From Parasedimentitalea denitrificans (GTDB lineage Bacteria; Pseudomonadota; Alphaproteobacteria; Rhodobacterales; Rhodobacteraceae), in contig NZ_QHLQ01000004.1 of the NCBI RefSeq assembly GCF_011813015.1, positions 1 to 64,000 of the forward strand: a DNA stretch of 64,000 nucleotides. Direction: 5' to 3'. Position numbers and translations under genes: made by a program. Within the stretch, counting starts at the first letter, position 1. Each line of letters starts with the position of its first letter. The notes beneath the pieces are model-generated. The model had not been told where the DNA came from. It made no database searches and saw only the letters and a list, made by a program, of their open reading frames with translations. Of this stretch, positions 33,890 to 42,188 are shown in pieces.

Positions 33890-34993
33890 ATGTCGATGAA
33901 TAGCTTTGGTCATCTTTTCCGAGTCACCACCTGGGGCGAGAGCCATGGGCCAGCGCTGGGCGCCACTGTAGATGGCTGCCCGCCTAACGTCCCGTTGGAC
34001 GAGGCGATGTTGCAGCAATGGCTGGACAAGCGTCGCCCCGGTCAGAACAAAAACATGACCCAGCGCAATGAGCCGGACGCGGTGAAAATCCTATCGGGTG
34101 TGTTCGAAGGCAAAACCACTGGCACGCCAATTCAGTTGATGATCGAAAATACTGATCAGCGTTCCAAGGACTATGGCGACATCGCCACTACCTTTCGGCC
34201 TGGTCATGCTGACATCACCTACTACCAAAAATACGGCAATCGCGACTATCGCGGCGGCGGCCGGTCGTCGGCTCGTGAAACCGCAGCACGTGTGGCGGCT
34301 GGTGGCATCGCCCGTGAAGCCATCAAAATGTTGGTCCCGGGTGTCGAGATCAAAGGCTACATGGTCGCCATGGGCGAGCTGGACATTGACCGGTCCAAGT
34401 TTGACTGGGACGCCATCGACCAGAACGATTTCTGGATCCCCGATGCGGATGCGGTGCAGCAGTGGGAAGACTATCTGCAAGGCCTGCGCAAAGAACATGA
34501 CTCAGTTGGCGCGGTGGTCGAAGTTGTTGCACGCGGTGTGCCCGCCGGAATCGGCGCGCCGATTTATGCCAAGTTAGACACTGAACTGGCCTCCGCGATG
34601 ATGTCCATCAACGCCGTCAAAGGCGTCGAGATTGGCGAAGGCATGAATGCGGCCCGGCTGAAGGGTTCAGAAAACGCCGACGAGATTTTCCGCGGCAACG
34701 ATGGCGCCCCTGTGTATTCATCGAACCATGCAGGCGGCATTCTGGGCGGCATTTCCACCGGGCAGGACGTGGTGGTACGCTTTGCGGTGAAACCAACTTC
34801 GTCAATCCTGACCCCGCGTGCTTCGATCCGCAAAGATGGCTCTCCGGCCGAGGTGATCACAAAGGGTCGGCACGACCCCTGTGTTGGCATCCGCGCGGTG
34901 CCTGTGGGTGAGGCGATGATGGCCTGTGTGATCCTGGACCAATTATTGCTGCATCGCGGGCAGATTGGTGAAAACCAAGGCACGATTGGCTGA
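33890..34993 (+). CDS. aroC: Chorismate synthase
   Basis: Catalyses the last shikimate-pathway step, 5-enolpyruvylshikimate-3-phosphate to chorismate, with reduced FMN. The 367 residues carry all three family signatures: [17 protein letters not shown] (16-32), the [20 protein letters not shown] region with the [14 protein letters not shown] block, and the C-terminal [20 protein letters not shown]. The ATG at 33890 has AAAGGAG eight bases upstream and gives the standard N-terminus [16 protein letters not shown]. It is divergent from thiBPQ. Confidence 0.96.
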   Translation: MSMNSFGHLFRVTTWGESHGPALGATVDGCPPNVPLDEAMLQQWLDKRRPGQNKNMTQRNEPDAVKILSGVFEGKTTGTPIQLMIENTDQRSKDYGDIATTFRPGHADITYYQKYGNRDYRGGGRSSARETAARVAAGGIAREAIKMLVPGVEIKGYMVAMGELDIDRSKFDWDAIDQNDFWIPDADAVQQWEDYLQGLRKEHDSVGAVVEVVARGVPAGIGAPIYAKLDTELASAMMSINAVKGVEIGEGMNAARLKGSENADEIFRGNDGAPVYSSNHAGGILGGISTGQDVVVRFAVKPTSSILTPRASIRKDGSPAEVITKGRHDPCVGIRAVPVGEAMMACVILDQLLLHRGQIGENQGTIG

Positions 34994-35044
34994 AACTAGG
35001 CTCTAATAAGACATTTTAAGCCACATTCTACAAAATCCATCCAT

Positions 35045-35124
35045 GGCCCGGCACCGCCGGGCCGCGCCTGACCTTCCCCACGGGAAGGCGCTTTGCACCT
35101 CCCCAAGGTCAGGCACGCCCCTTT
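35045..35124 (+). terminator. Compound hairpin structure and terminator downstream of aroC
   Basis: GGCCCGGC-ACC-GCCGGGCC (35045-35063) is followed by an outer stem GCCTGACCTT (35066-35075) with AAGGTCAGGC (35105-35114) that encloses an inner stem CCTTCCC-CAC-GGGAAGG (35072-35088), which competes for the same bases. ACGCCCCTTTT then provides a short T-run. It ends the aroC transcript and meets the convergent merR-type gene. Confidence 0.6.
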
Positions 35125-35136
35125 TAATCTAAACTC

Positions 35137-35553
35137 TTACCCGTGATCCCCGGCGCATTGGCTGTGGTCACCTAGCGCCGTCAGCACCTTGCAGCAGCCA
35201 CCATTGCCGCCGTCACACAGATGACTGATCCGCTCCAGCTCAGTCGCCAACTGTTCCAGCTTAGCAATCCGGTCGCGCACGTTTTCTAACTGGCTGCGCG
35301 CTATCTGATCCGCCTCGGCGCAATCATCGCCCAATTGCCCATCCAAACCCATCAGGGCGCGGATGTCGTCCAGAGCAAATCCCAAATCACGCGCATGTTT
35401 GATAAAGCCCAGCGCGTCCATCCCTGCCTGATCATAGCGCCGCTGGTTGCCTGAATTGCGTCCTGGCTCGGCTAACAAGCCAATTTCCTCGTAATATCGA
35501 ATGGTCGGAACCTTTACCCCGGTGGCCTTGGACATAGCGCCGATGGTGTACAT
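35137..35553 (-). CDS. MerR-family metal-responsive regulator
   Basis: A 138-residue MerR-type activator. The winged HTH is at the N-terminus (IGAMSKATGVKVPTIRYYEE, then IGLLAEPGRNSGNQRRYDQ), followed by the long dimerisation helix (about 80-112). The C-terminus has a cysteine and histidine cluster (HLCDGGNGGCCKV, then DHSQCAGDHG) typical of divalent-metal sensors (ZntR, CadR and PbrR types). It is divergent from a cation transporter gene whose promoter has the 19-base spacer that MerR proteins untwist, so that gene is its target. Zinc, cadmium or lead are the likely inducers; which one is not visible. Confidence 0.88.
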   Translation of the reverse strand: MYTIGAMSKATGVKVPTIRYYEEIGLLAEPGRNSGNQRRYDQAGMDALGFIKHARDLGFALDDIRALMGLDGQLGDDCAEADQIARSQLENVRDRIAKLEQLATELERISHLCDGGNGGCCKVLTALGDHSQCAGDHG

Positions 35554-35564
35554 CAAAATACCTC

Positions 35565-35595
35565 TTGAAGCTCTAGTAGCTAGAGCAACTACATT
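35565..35595 (+). promoter_or_regulatory. MerR-type promoter/operator of the cation transporter gene
   Basis: TTGAAG (35565-35570) and TACATT (35590-35595) are separated by 19 bases, the overlong spacer typical of MerR-activated promoters. The dyad GCTCTAG-TAG-CTAGAGC (35570-35586) fills the spacer. The start codon of the transporter follows at 35627. Confidence 0.8.
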
Positions 35596-35626
35596 GACTT
35601 CGAATCAGAACGAAGGACAAGAGACA

Positions 35627-36253
35627 ATGGCAGGATGCTGCAACCACAACGCCCAGTTTGACGGGGTGTCGGCAGACTATAAACGACGGCTTTGGCTAGT
35701 GATCGCCATCAATGCCGGCATGTTTGGAGTGGAAATGAGTGCAGGGCAGATGTCCGGTAGTCAGGCGCTTAAAGCCGATGCGTTGGATTTTCTGGGTGAC
35801 GCGCTGACCTATGGTATTTCACTTGCGGTGATCGGAGCAAGTCTGCGCACCCGCTCGCTCGCTGCGATGGGCAAGGGCATCAGCCTGCTGCTGATGGGGC
35901 TGTGGGTGTTTGGCTCCACTGTCTATTCGGTGTTCTATATTGGTGTTCCACAGGCGCAGATTATGGGTTCGATCGGATTTATGGCATTGGCCGCTAACCT
36001 CGCATCAGTGGCGATCTTGGCCCGCTACAAGGACGGCGACGCTAATGTGCGGTCTGTCTGGCTGTGTTCACGCAATGACGCGATCGGCAATATCGCCGTG
36101 ATGATCGCAGCACTTGGGGTTTGGGGCACTGCCAGCGGTTGGCCGGATCTGATTGTCGCCGGAATCATGGCTGGGTTGTTCCTAAGCTCTGCCTTTCAAA
36201 TTATGGTGCAAGCTATCAAAGAACGTAGATCAGAGGTCGTTCACGCACACTAA
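35627..36253 (+). CDS. CDF-superfamily cation efflux protein
   Basis: A 208-residue inner-membrane protein of about six segments. It has the two transport-site motifs: KADALDFLGDALTYG (D-x3-D type) and SRNDAIGNIAVM (N-D type in place of the usual H-D). The N-terminus MAGCCNHN offers extra metal ligands. The usual C-terminal cytoplasmic domain of CDF exporters is absent; the protein stops after the last helix. It would export a divalent metal by proton antiport. The promoter at 35565-35595 and the divergent MerR gene make it a metal-induced efflux gene. The long frame starting at 35501 is not used because the promoter lies inside it. Confidence 0.86.
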   Translation: MAGCCNHNAQFDGVSADYKRRLWLVIAINAGMFGVEMSAGQMSGSQALKADALDFLGDALTYGISLAVIGASLRTRSLAAMGKGISLLLMGLWVFGSTVYSVFYIGVPQAQIMGSIGFMALAANLASVAILARYKDGDANVRSVWLCSRNDAIGNIAVMIAALGVWGTASGWPDLIVAGIMAGLFLSSAFQIMVQAIKERRSEVVHAH

Positions 36254-36372
36254 ACAGGCTCTAATAAGGGCATATTTTGCATCGGAAGGGATCAATGACA
36301 GGAGTTCACCTTGGCAAGGCGAGGTGAAATCAGGCCATTGATCTTTGCCGTTTTGAGGCGCAGGGTCGCGCC

Positions 36373-37314
36373 ATGGTAAAATCGTTAACATCGCATCGAC
36401 CGCTGCTGGCCGTTGGCCTAAAGGTCGCGGCCATCGGGTTGTTCACCACCATGGCCGCAATCATCAAGGCTACCGCCGAACACGTCCCGGCTGGCGAAGC
36501 GGTGTTCTTTCGGTCCTTGTTTGCAATTCCGGTTATCGTGATCTGGCTAATGATGCGTGGAGAACTGCACCATGGTCTGATCGCAAGGAATCCCATGGGG
36601 CATGTCTGGCGCGGCGTGCTGGGAACGTCTGCAATGGGCCTGACCTTTACCGGGCTGGGCATGCTGCCCCTGCCCGAGGTCACCGCCATTGGCTTTGCGA
36701 CACCTATTTTCACCTTGATCCTTGCCGCTATTTTTCTAGGCGAATCCATCCGGTTGATCCGCATTAGCGCCGTCGTCGTAGGCTTGGCTGGGGTTCTAAT
36801 TATGATCTGGCCTCGTCTTGGTGGTGGAGCGGATACCAGCGACACCGCGACACTGGGAGCCGGTTTAATCCTAATTGCCACGGTCGCACGCGCCATGGTG
36901 CAGATTCACATCCGCCAACTTGTGCAGACGGAACATACAGCCGCCATCGTTTTCTATTTTTCAATCACGGCCACAGGGTTATCGCTTCTCACCTTTCCAT
37001 TTGGCTGGACAGTGCCAAGCTGGGACATTCTGTTGATGCTAATTGGCAGTGGGTTCATCGGTGGCGTCGCGCAAATCCTGGTAACATCGTCTTACCGATT
37101 TGCCCCTGCATCCATGCTGGCACCCTATGACTATGCCTCGATGCTGTTTGCTATTGTCATCGGCTATTTCTGGTTCGCCGAGCTGCCAACCCTGGTGATG
37201 TTGGCTGGTGCCACTTTGGTCATTGCTGGCAATGCGGTGGTGATCTGGCGTGAGAGCCGGTTAGGAGTGGTGCGTGGTAAAGCCCGCCCAATGATGGATC
37301 CAAAGGGCGGGTAG
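36373..37314 (+). CDS. DMT-family (EamA) transporter
   Basis: A 313-residue inner-membrane protein with two EamA repeats, ten predicted helices in all. Segments such as AVFFRSLFAIPVI, LTFTGLGMLPLPEVTAIGFA and LAPYDYASMLFAIVIGYFWF are those of the RhaT/SAM-transporter-like branch. It would export or import a small metabolite. It stands alone on the plus strand with a 119-base gap behind the CDF gene. A GGCTCTAATAAG-like motif is found close after its stop codon and those of its neighbours. The substrate cannot be read from the sequence. Confidence 0.87.
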   Translation: MVKSLTSHRPLLAVGLKVAAIGLFTTMAAIIKATAEHVPAGEAVFFRSLFAIPVIVIWLMMRGELHHGLIARNPMGHVWRGVLGTSAMGLTFTGLGMLPLPEVTAIGFATPIFTLILAAIFLGESIRLIRISAVVVGLAGVLIMIWPRLGGGADTSDTATLGAGLILIATVARAMVQIHIRQLVQTEHTAAIVFYFSITATGLSLLTFPFGWTVPSWDILLMLIGSGFIGGVAQILVTSSYRFAPASMLAPYDYASMLFAIVIGYFWFAELPTLVMLAGATLVIAGNAVVIWRESRLGVVRGKARPMMDPKGG

Positions 37315-37342
37315 TAGACCCTAACAAGGGGTTTCATTACAC

Positions 37343-38041
37343 TTATACTGCGCGCGTAAGACCACCGTCGATGCGAATATTCTGTCCCGTGGTATAGGCG
37401 GCTTCGTCTGATGCCAGATAACCAATCAGTGCCGAAACCTCTTGTGCGGTGCCGTATCGCCCCATTGGGATCCGCGCCTTGCGATCCTCTGTCTCGGGCA
37501 GGCTGTCGATGAAACCGGGCAGCACGTTGTTCATACGAACCCCTTGAGCTGCAAATTTGTCGGCAAACAGCTTAGTGAAGCTGGCCAACCCTGCACGGAA
37601 CACACCCGAGGTTGGGAACAGCGGGTCGGGTTCGAACACCGCAAAAGTCGATATGTTGATAATGGAACCCGAGCCCTGCTCTGCCATGATCGGAGCGACC
37701 AAACGACTGGGGCGAATAACGTTGAGCAGATAATAGTCCATGCCCAGGTGCCAATCGTCATCGCTGATCTCCATGATGTCGCCCTTGGGCCCGTGGCCAG
37801 CTGAGTTGATCAAGACATCAATCCGCCCCCAGCGCTCCATCGCCTTGTCCACCAAGGTCTGTAGATCTGCGGGTTCCAGGTTTGATCCGGTGACGCCAAC
37901 GCCGCCTAGTTCTTTGGCTAGCGCCTCTCCCTTGCCTGAGGCAGAGAGAATAGCCACTTGGTAGCCTTTTGCCGCAAGGTGCCGTGCTGCATCGGCGCCT
38001 ATTCCGCTGCCGCCAGCGGTAATGAGTGCTACTTTGGTCAT
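37343..38041 (-). CDS. SDR-family oxidoreductase
   Basis: A 232-residue short-chain dehydrogenase/reductase. It has the cofactor motif TAGGSGIG (about 8-15), the NSAG block (VLINSAGHGPKGD), a serine at the catalytic position (IINISTFAVFEPD) and a C-terminal GQNIRIDGGLTRAV. The usual YxxxK catalytic tyrosine is not seen: the corresponding segment reads FPTSGVFRAGLASFTKLF, with phenylalanine where tyrosine is expected. It may therefore be a divergent or weak reductase. The ATG at 38041 has AAGGAG; the upstream extension to 38164 overlaps the divergent LysR gene and is rejected. A LysR-type regulator is divergent from it with a palindrome between. Confidence 0.85.
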   Translation of the reverse strand: MTKVALITAGGSGIGADAARHLAAKGYQVAILSASGKGEALAKELGGVGVTGSNLEPADLQTLVDKAMERWGRIDVLINSAGHGPKGDIMEISDDDWHLGMDYYLLNVIRPSRLVAPIMAEQGSGSIINISTFAVFEPDPLFPTSGVFRAGLASFTKLFADKFAAQGVRMNNVLPGFIDSLPETEDRKARIPMGRYGTAQEVSALIGYLASDEAAYTTGQNIRIDGGLTRAV

Positions 38042-38118
38042 GTCATGCTCCTTATCTGTTGCAGATAGGATGGAGCCGAACCGCACACTTGACCAATCAT
38101 CTCTCATCGCGCAAGCCT

Positions 38119-38131
38119 GTAGGAAACCTAC
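38119..38131. promoter_or_regulatory. Putative LysR-type operator between the SDR and LysR genes
   Basis: GTAGGAAACCTAC is a 5-bp inverted repeat with a 3-base centre and fits the T-N11-A pattern when extended by one base. It lies 14 bases before the LysR start and 78 before the SDR start, where an LTTR usually binds to control both itself and a divergent target. TATAAT overlaps the LysR start codon (38141-38147), and no Shine-Dalgarno sequence is visible there. Confidence 0.45.
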
Positions 38132-38144
38132 TGGCTGATATATA

Positions 38145-39005
38145 ATGCGTCTTCCTAACCTCAATTCCCTGCGTATGTTCGATGCGGCCGCCCGGCATTT
38201 GAACTTTCGACTGGCGGCGGATGAGTTGCATCTGAGCCAAGGCGCGGTGGCCCAGCAGGTGCGGCGGCTAGAGGCAGATCTGGGGCATAAGCTGTTTCAA
38301 CGGCATGCGCGCGGGCTATCGCTGACTGATACCGGGCGCAGCTACCATCATCCGGTGCGGCAAGCCTTGGCCTTGATCGAAGACGCCACCAACACGCTTG
38401 CTCCGGCTGAGCAGAAGATCTCATTGTCCGTACCGCCCTCTTTTGCCTCAAAATGGCTAGTGCCGCGCCTGCCAGAATTTGAGCTCGCCCATCCGAGGAT
38501 TGAATTGCGGATTCTGGCCGAGGAGGCCCTAAGTGATTTCAGGCGTGATGGTATTGATCTGGCGATCCGCCTTGGTCCTTGTCCAATTGATACCGACCTT
38601 CAGTCCGAGCAACTATCAACGTTAGAACTTGTAGCGGTTACGCATCTGAATGTGGCTCTAACACTGAGAAATTCGCCAAGCTTGGCAGATCTTTCGCAGT
38701 GCACACTTATTCAGGATGGGCACCATTACTGGGACCAAATACTACGAAAGGCAGGACTGGCGGCGCAAAAACGTATCTTGCAGTTCAACCAAACAGCCTT
38801 GGCTATGGGCGCTGCTATGAATGGCCAGGGCATTGCTCTGGTGCCGCGAATTTTTCTGGGGAACCAAGCTTTGCACCAGGTTTGGCAAGCGCCTGAAATG
38901 GACGAGATCGGGTTCCATATCGTGTGGCCTCGCAAACGACCGCTCAGCAATGCTCAGCGAACCGTTGTTGAATGGTTGCTGTCACACAGTGAAACGCCGC
39001 CATGA
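38145..39005 (+). CDS. LysR-family transcriptional regulator (GcvA-like)
   Basis: A 286-residue LTTR. The N-terminal winged HTH reads LPNLNSLRMFDAAARHLNFR, then LHLSQGAVAQQVRRLEADLG and LFQRHARGLSLTDTGRSY. The GcvA-branch effector domain begins LSVPPSFASKWLVPRLPEF and has DGIDLAIRLGP. It is divergent from the SDR gene with 103 bases between starts, so the SDR gene is its most likely target. A terminator-like hairpin (39018-39040) separates it from convergent ilvE. Confidence 0.9.
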   Translation: MRLPNLNSLRMFDAAARHLNFRLAADELHLSQGAVAQQVRRLEADLGHKLFQRHARGLSLTDTGRSYHHPVRQALALIEDATNTLAPAEQKISLSVPPSFASKWLVPRLPEFELAHPRIELRILAEEALSDFRRDGIDLAIRLGPCPIDTDLQSEQLSTLELVAVTHLNVALTLRNSPSLADLSQCTLIQDGHHYWDQILRKAGLAAQKRILQFNQTALAMGAAMNGQGIALVPRIFLGNQALHQVWQAPEMDEIGFHIVWPRKRPLSNAQRTVVEWLLSHSETPP

Positions 39006-39017
39006 GCCCAAACAGAA

Positions 39018-39040
39018 ACGGGCACCAAATTGGCGCCCGT
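39018..39040 (-). terminator. Terminator between ilvE and the LysR gene
   Basis: ACGGGC (39018-39023) pairs with GCCCGT (39035-39040), with two further pairs inside one mismatch. On the minus strand it is followed by TTTCTGTTT, so it most likely ends the ilvE transcript. Confidence 0.6.
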
Positions 39041-39063
39041 CTGAATAAGTCTTTTGTTCGAGC

Positions 39064-39930
39064 TTAAGCCCGTACCAGAGCCTCATATGCCTCGGCGATC
39101 TCACGGGTCAGCGTGCCGACCTCAAACGTGTAGTCCCCAATCTGCCCTACTGGAGTAACCTCGGCGGCGGTGCCGGTCAGCCAGCACTGTTCAAAGCCTT
39201 CCATCTCTTCGGGCATGATGTGGCGTTCGTGGACGGTGATGCCGCGATCCTTGAGCATACCAACCACGGTTTGACGCGTGATGCCGTTCAGGAAGCAATC
39301 CGGCAGCGGTGTATGCACTTCGCCATCTTTGACAAAGAAGATGTTGGCTCCAGTCGCCTCAGCCACATAGCCGCGGTAGTCCATGAACAATGCGTCCGAA
39401 CAGCCCTTGGCCTCGGCCTTGTGCTTGGAGATGGTGCAGATCATGTACAGACCTGCTGCCTTAGCATGAACCGGGATAGTCGCTGGGCTGGGTCGTTGAT
39501 ATTCAGCGATATCCAGTTTTGCGCCCTGCATCTTGGCGTCGCCATAATAGGCACCCCACCCCCACACAGCGACAGCCATGCGAACAGGGTTCTTGGCCGA
39601 AGCCACGCCCATGTCTTCGCCCGAACCACGCCAAACCAAGGCACGCACATAGGCGTCCTGCAGTCCGCTGGCTTTTAGCGCTTCTTCCTTGGCGGCTTCG
39701 ATGTCGTCAACCGTATAGGACATCGGCATGTCCAGTGCCTCGGCTGACTTGATCAGACGTTCTGAATGCTCACGGCTTTTAAAAATCTTGCCGTTATAGG
39801 CGCGTTCGCCCTCAAAAACCGACGAGGCATAATGCATGGCATGAGTCAGCACATGTACCTGTGCGTCGCGCCATGGAACCATTTCGCCATCCATCCAAAT
39901 CACGCCGTCGCGATCATCATATCCCGCCAT
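39064..39930 (-). CDS. ilvE: Branched-chain amino-acid aminotransferase
   Basis: A 288-residue PLP-dependent class IV aminotransferase for the last step of Val, Leu and Ile synthesis. It has WMDGEMVPWRDAQVHVLTHA at the N-terminus, a lysine in the expected PLP region (HAKAAGLYMICTISKHKAEA), and class IV signature segments DALFMDYRGYVAEATGANIF and LNGITRQTVVGMLKDRG. This is the IlvE form common in Rhodobacterales. It is divergent from the MarR/response-regulator pair, an arrangement often seen in roseobacters. Confidence 0.93.
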   Translation of the reverse strand: MAGYDDRDGVIWMDGEMVPWRDAQVHVLTHAMHYASSVFEGERAYNGKIFKSREHSERLIKSAEALDMPMSYTVDDIEAAKEEALKASGLQDAYVRALVWRGSGEDMGVASAKNPVRMAVAVWGWGAYYGDAKMQGAKLDIAEYQRPSPATIPVHAKAAGLYMICTISKHKAEAKGCSDALFMDYRGYVAEATGANIFFVKDGEVHTPLPDCFLNGITRQTVVGMLKDRGITVHERHIMPEEMEGFEQCWLTGTAAEVTPVGQIGDYTFEVGTLTREIAEAYEALVRA

Positions 39931-40088
39931 GCCCTAGCCTCCTAAGCACCGAATCTTTTCACTTGTTGCGCCAATAACGTCCGTATCGGACACATTATTA
40001 CGCCAAAACTTGAATTCGATACCTCTTCACCCTTGGAATGTCAATAACGCTGACTTAAACTGACATAGCTGAGTTAAGGAGACATATT

Positions 40089-40601
40089 ATGTCAGACGGG
40101 CGTTCAGGTCAGAGTTTTAGCGGCGAGAGTTTGCTCTTTCTGACCGATGAGCAGCTACGGCAAGGGATTGAGGCAATGTTTTTTGCCTATCGCGGGTTTA
40201 CCGCTGATCCGGACCGCATTCTGTCGGAAATGGCATATGGCCGCGCCCATCACCGTGCCATCCACTTTATCAATCGCGCGCCGGGCACCACGGTCAACAA
40301 CTTGCTGACGATTCTGGGTGTCACCAAACAATCGCTGAATCGCGTCCTACGGACTTTGATCGGCGACGGGCTGGTCGAAAGCCGTGTTGGTACGGTCGAC
40401 AAACGCGAAAGGCATCTGTTCCTGACCGAACAGGGTCGCGCGCTTGAAACCACCCTATCGGACGCCCAGCGCGCGCGGATGCGGGCTGCCTATAAGGATG
40501 CAGGGCCAGAGGCTGTGCATGGCTTTAAGAAGGTACTAGAAGCAATGATGGATGCAGACATGCGCCGCGCCTATGCCAAGCTAAGGGAAACAGGGCAATG
40601 A
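40089..40601 (+). CDS. petP: MarR-family regulator (PetP-like)
   Basis: A 170-residue winged-HTH protein of the MarR family: recognition region NNLLTILGVTKQSLNRVLRT and wing ESRVGTVDKRERHLFLTEQG. It overlaps the following response-regulator gene by four bases (ATGA). In Rhodobacter capsulatus a MarR-type PetP and OmpR-type PetR pair, encoded next to petABC, is needed for cytochrome bc1 and affects copper and tetrapyrrole homeostasis. The same pair here lies 13 kb from petCBA. The symbol rests on this arrangement and on remembered similarity; the ligand is unknown. Confidence 0.75.
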   Translation: MSDGRSGQSFSGESLLFLTDEQLRQGIEAMFFAYRGFTADPDRILSEMAYGRAHHRAIHFINRAPGTTVNNLLTILGVTKQSLNRVLRTLIGDGLVESRVGTVDKRERHLFLTEQGRALETTLSDAQRARMRAAYKDAGPEAVHGFKKVLEAMMDADMRRAYAKLRETGQ

Positions 40602-41299
40602 GCCAGTTTGATGCCCACCTATTGATTGTCGACGACGATGAGCGCATTCGGGACTTATTGAAAAAGTTTCTGATGCGGGCCGGATTTCTTGTTACTGCGG
40701 CCCGCGACGCGGCCCATGCGCGGCGGGTACTGGGTGGTTTGGATTTCGATCTGATCGTGATGGATGTGATGATGCCCGGCGAAGACGGGGTGTCACTGAC
40801 AAGGTTTCTGCGAGAAACCCGTACAACACCGATCATGCTGCTGACGGCGCAGGGTGAAACTGAGCATCGCATTGCCGGGCTGGAGGCAGGTGCTGACGAT
40901 TACCTATCCAAGCCATTCGAACCCAAAGAGCTATTGCTTAGGATAAACGCCATATTGCGGCGGATGCCTGAAACCTCGGCCAAAGAGGCTGCGCCCAAAG
41001 TTCTACATCTGGGACCGATCCGATATGATCTGGACCGGGGCGAAATGTGGCAAGGGGATGAATTGATCCGCCTGACCGGTACCGAAAGCCAGTTGATGAA
41101 GATCTTTTCTGCCTGTCCCGGGGAACCCGTTAGCCGATCCAAGCTGGTCGAAGACCTAGGCCGCGACAGGGGGCAAGCACAGGAGCGTGCAGTAGACGTG
41201 CAAATCACCCGGTTGCGCCGCAAGATCGAGCCGAACCCAAAGCAACCGCAATATCTGCAAACAGTACGGGGTGCGGGATATATGCTAGCCCCCGACTAA
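40598..41299 (+). CDS. petR: OmpR-family response regulator (PetR-like)
   Basis: A 233-residue two-domain response regulator. The receiver (about 6-120) keeps the acidic pocket (LLIVDDDERIRD), the phosphoacceptor aspartate in LIVMDVMMPGEDG, the switch threonine (MLLTAQGETEHR) and the lysine in YLSKPFEPKELL. The OmpR-type winged helix follows (about 130-232), ending DVQITRLRRKIEPNPKQPQYLQ-like. No histidine kinase is adjacent; its coupled partner is the MarR-type gene. PetR of R. capsulatus shares the DERIRxLLxKFLMRxGFLVTAARDA opening, as far as I remember. Confidence 0.83.
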   Translation: MSQFDAHLLIVDDDERIRDLLKKFLMRAGFLVTAARDAAHARRVLGGLDFDLIVMDVMMPGEDGVSLTRFLRETRTTPIMLLTAQGETEHRIAGLEAGADDYLSKPFEPKELLLRINAILRRMPETSAKEAAPKVLHLGPIRYDLDRGEMWQGDELIRLTGTESQLMKIFSACPGEPVSRSKLVEDLGRDRGQAQERAVDVQITRLRRKIEPNPKQPQYLQTVRGAGYMLAPD

Positions 41300-41331
41300 T
41301 TACGTCTTACGCCAACAAAATTGCTAGCCTG

Positions 41332-42021
41332 TCAGGAACACAGGCTGGCCGCTTCGCCACCCTCGCCTGCAAGCAATCCTTTTACATTAGCTTCGATGAC
41401 ACCGTAGCTAATATTGCCGAATAGTTTCTGTCTTCCACCGTCCAGAACATAGGTCGGGCTACCGGCAATTCCCATTGCCTGAGCTGTTTCATAATCCGCC
41501 GATAGCTGAGCAATTGCCTCTCCGGTTTCGATCCGCTTCAGCACCTCGTCAAATCCAATACCGATCTCAGCGGCCACTTGCCGCTGAACATCCCAATGGC
41601 ACACGTCCTCGCCCCGTTCAAAAAATGCAACGCGCAGTGACCGCGCGGCGTGGGTGGGCAAACTATCGGGAAACCCGGCAGGCACCCCCTGCTGCTGTTC
41701 AATCAGCTCTACCGCCTTGATAAACAAATGCGGGCTGGCCGACGATCTTGGTCGGGTTTTGAACCAAGTATCAGGATGTAATTTCAGCCCCTCAAAACCA
41801 GCCACAATCGATTTTACATGATCGCCATATCCGTCAAATCCACCGCGCGTGTCCCATTGTTTGTCAATTTTACCCCAAACATCCGGGAAGACTGAGCAAT
41901 ACCGCTGAGTAACCGATATCTGCCCGCCCAAATCGTATTGCAGCCGGTCTAGGCTGGCCTGCCCGACGTAAGCCCAAACACATAGTACATCCGAAAAATG
42001 TGAGATCTGAATTGACTGCAT
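41332..42021 (-). CDS. DsbA/FrnE-fold protein with a single active-site cysteine
   Basis: A 229-residue thioredoxin-fold protein of the DsbA superfamily (FrnE and 2-hydroxychromene-2-carboxylate isomerase relatives). It has no signal peptide, so it acts in the cytoplasm. The position of the redox CxxC reads C-V-W-A (in SDVLCVWAYVGQ), so only the first cysteine is kept and disulfide exchange is unlikely. The cis-proline loop is present (GIAGSPTYVLDG). It may be a glutathione-dependent isomerase or transferase. The gene is convergent with the PetR-like gene and divergent from the carbonic anhydrase gene. No partner gene suggests a substrate. Confidence 0.82.
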   Translation of the reverse strand: MQSIQISHFSDVLCVWAYVGQASLDRLQYDLGGQISVTQRYCSVFPDVWGKIDKQWDTRGGFDGYGDHVKSIVAGFEGLKLHPDTWFKTRPRSSASPHLFIKAVELIEQQQGVPAGFPDSLPTHAARSLRVAFFERGEDVCHWDVQRQVAAEIGIGFDEVLKRIETGEAIAQLSADYETAQAMGIAGSPTYVLDGGRQKLFGNISYGVIEANVKGLLAGEGGEAASLCS

Positions 42022-42188
42022 GAAATTACCTTTGCGCCTTATGAAACGAGGCTAATCGTATCGAAATGAAATAGCCTCCGAAAGATTTATGTCCGGTTCA
42101 GCTTCAAGAGAAAAACTAGCAATTCGCTGGCAATACGCCTGAACACGCTACTCTCTAACATTGCATAGCTGCTTAGGAGTCATTTCTC

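Noticed and set aside
33532..33891. N-terminal extension of thiB back to 33891
   Set aside because: The extension would translate through the TPP riboswitch; the ATG at 33531 has a good ribosome binding site and signal peptide.
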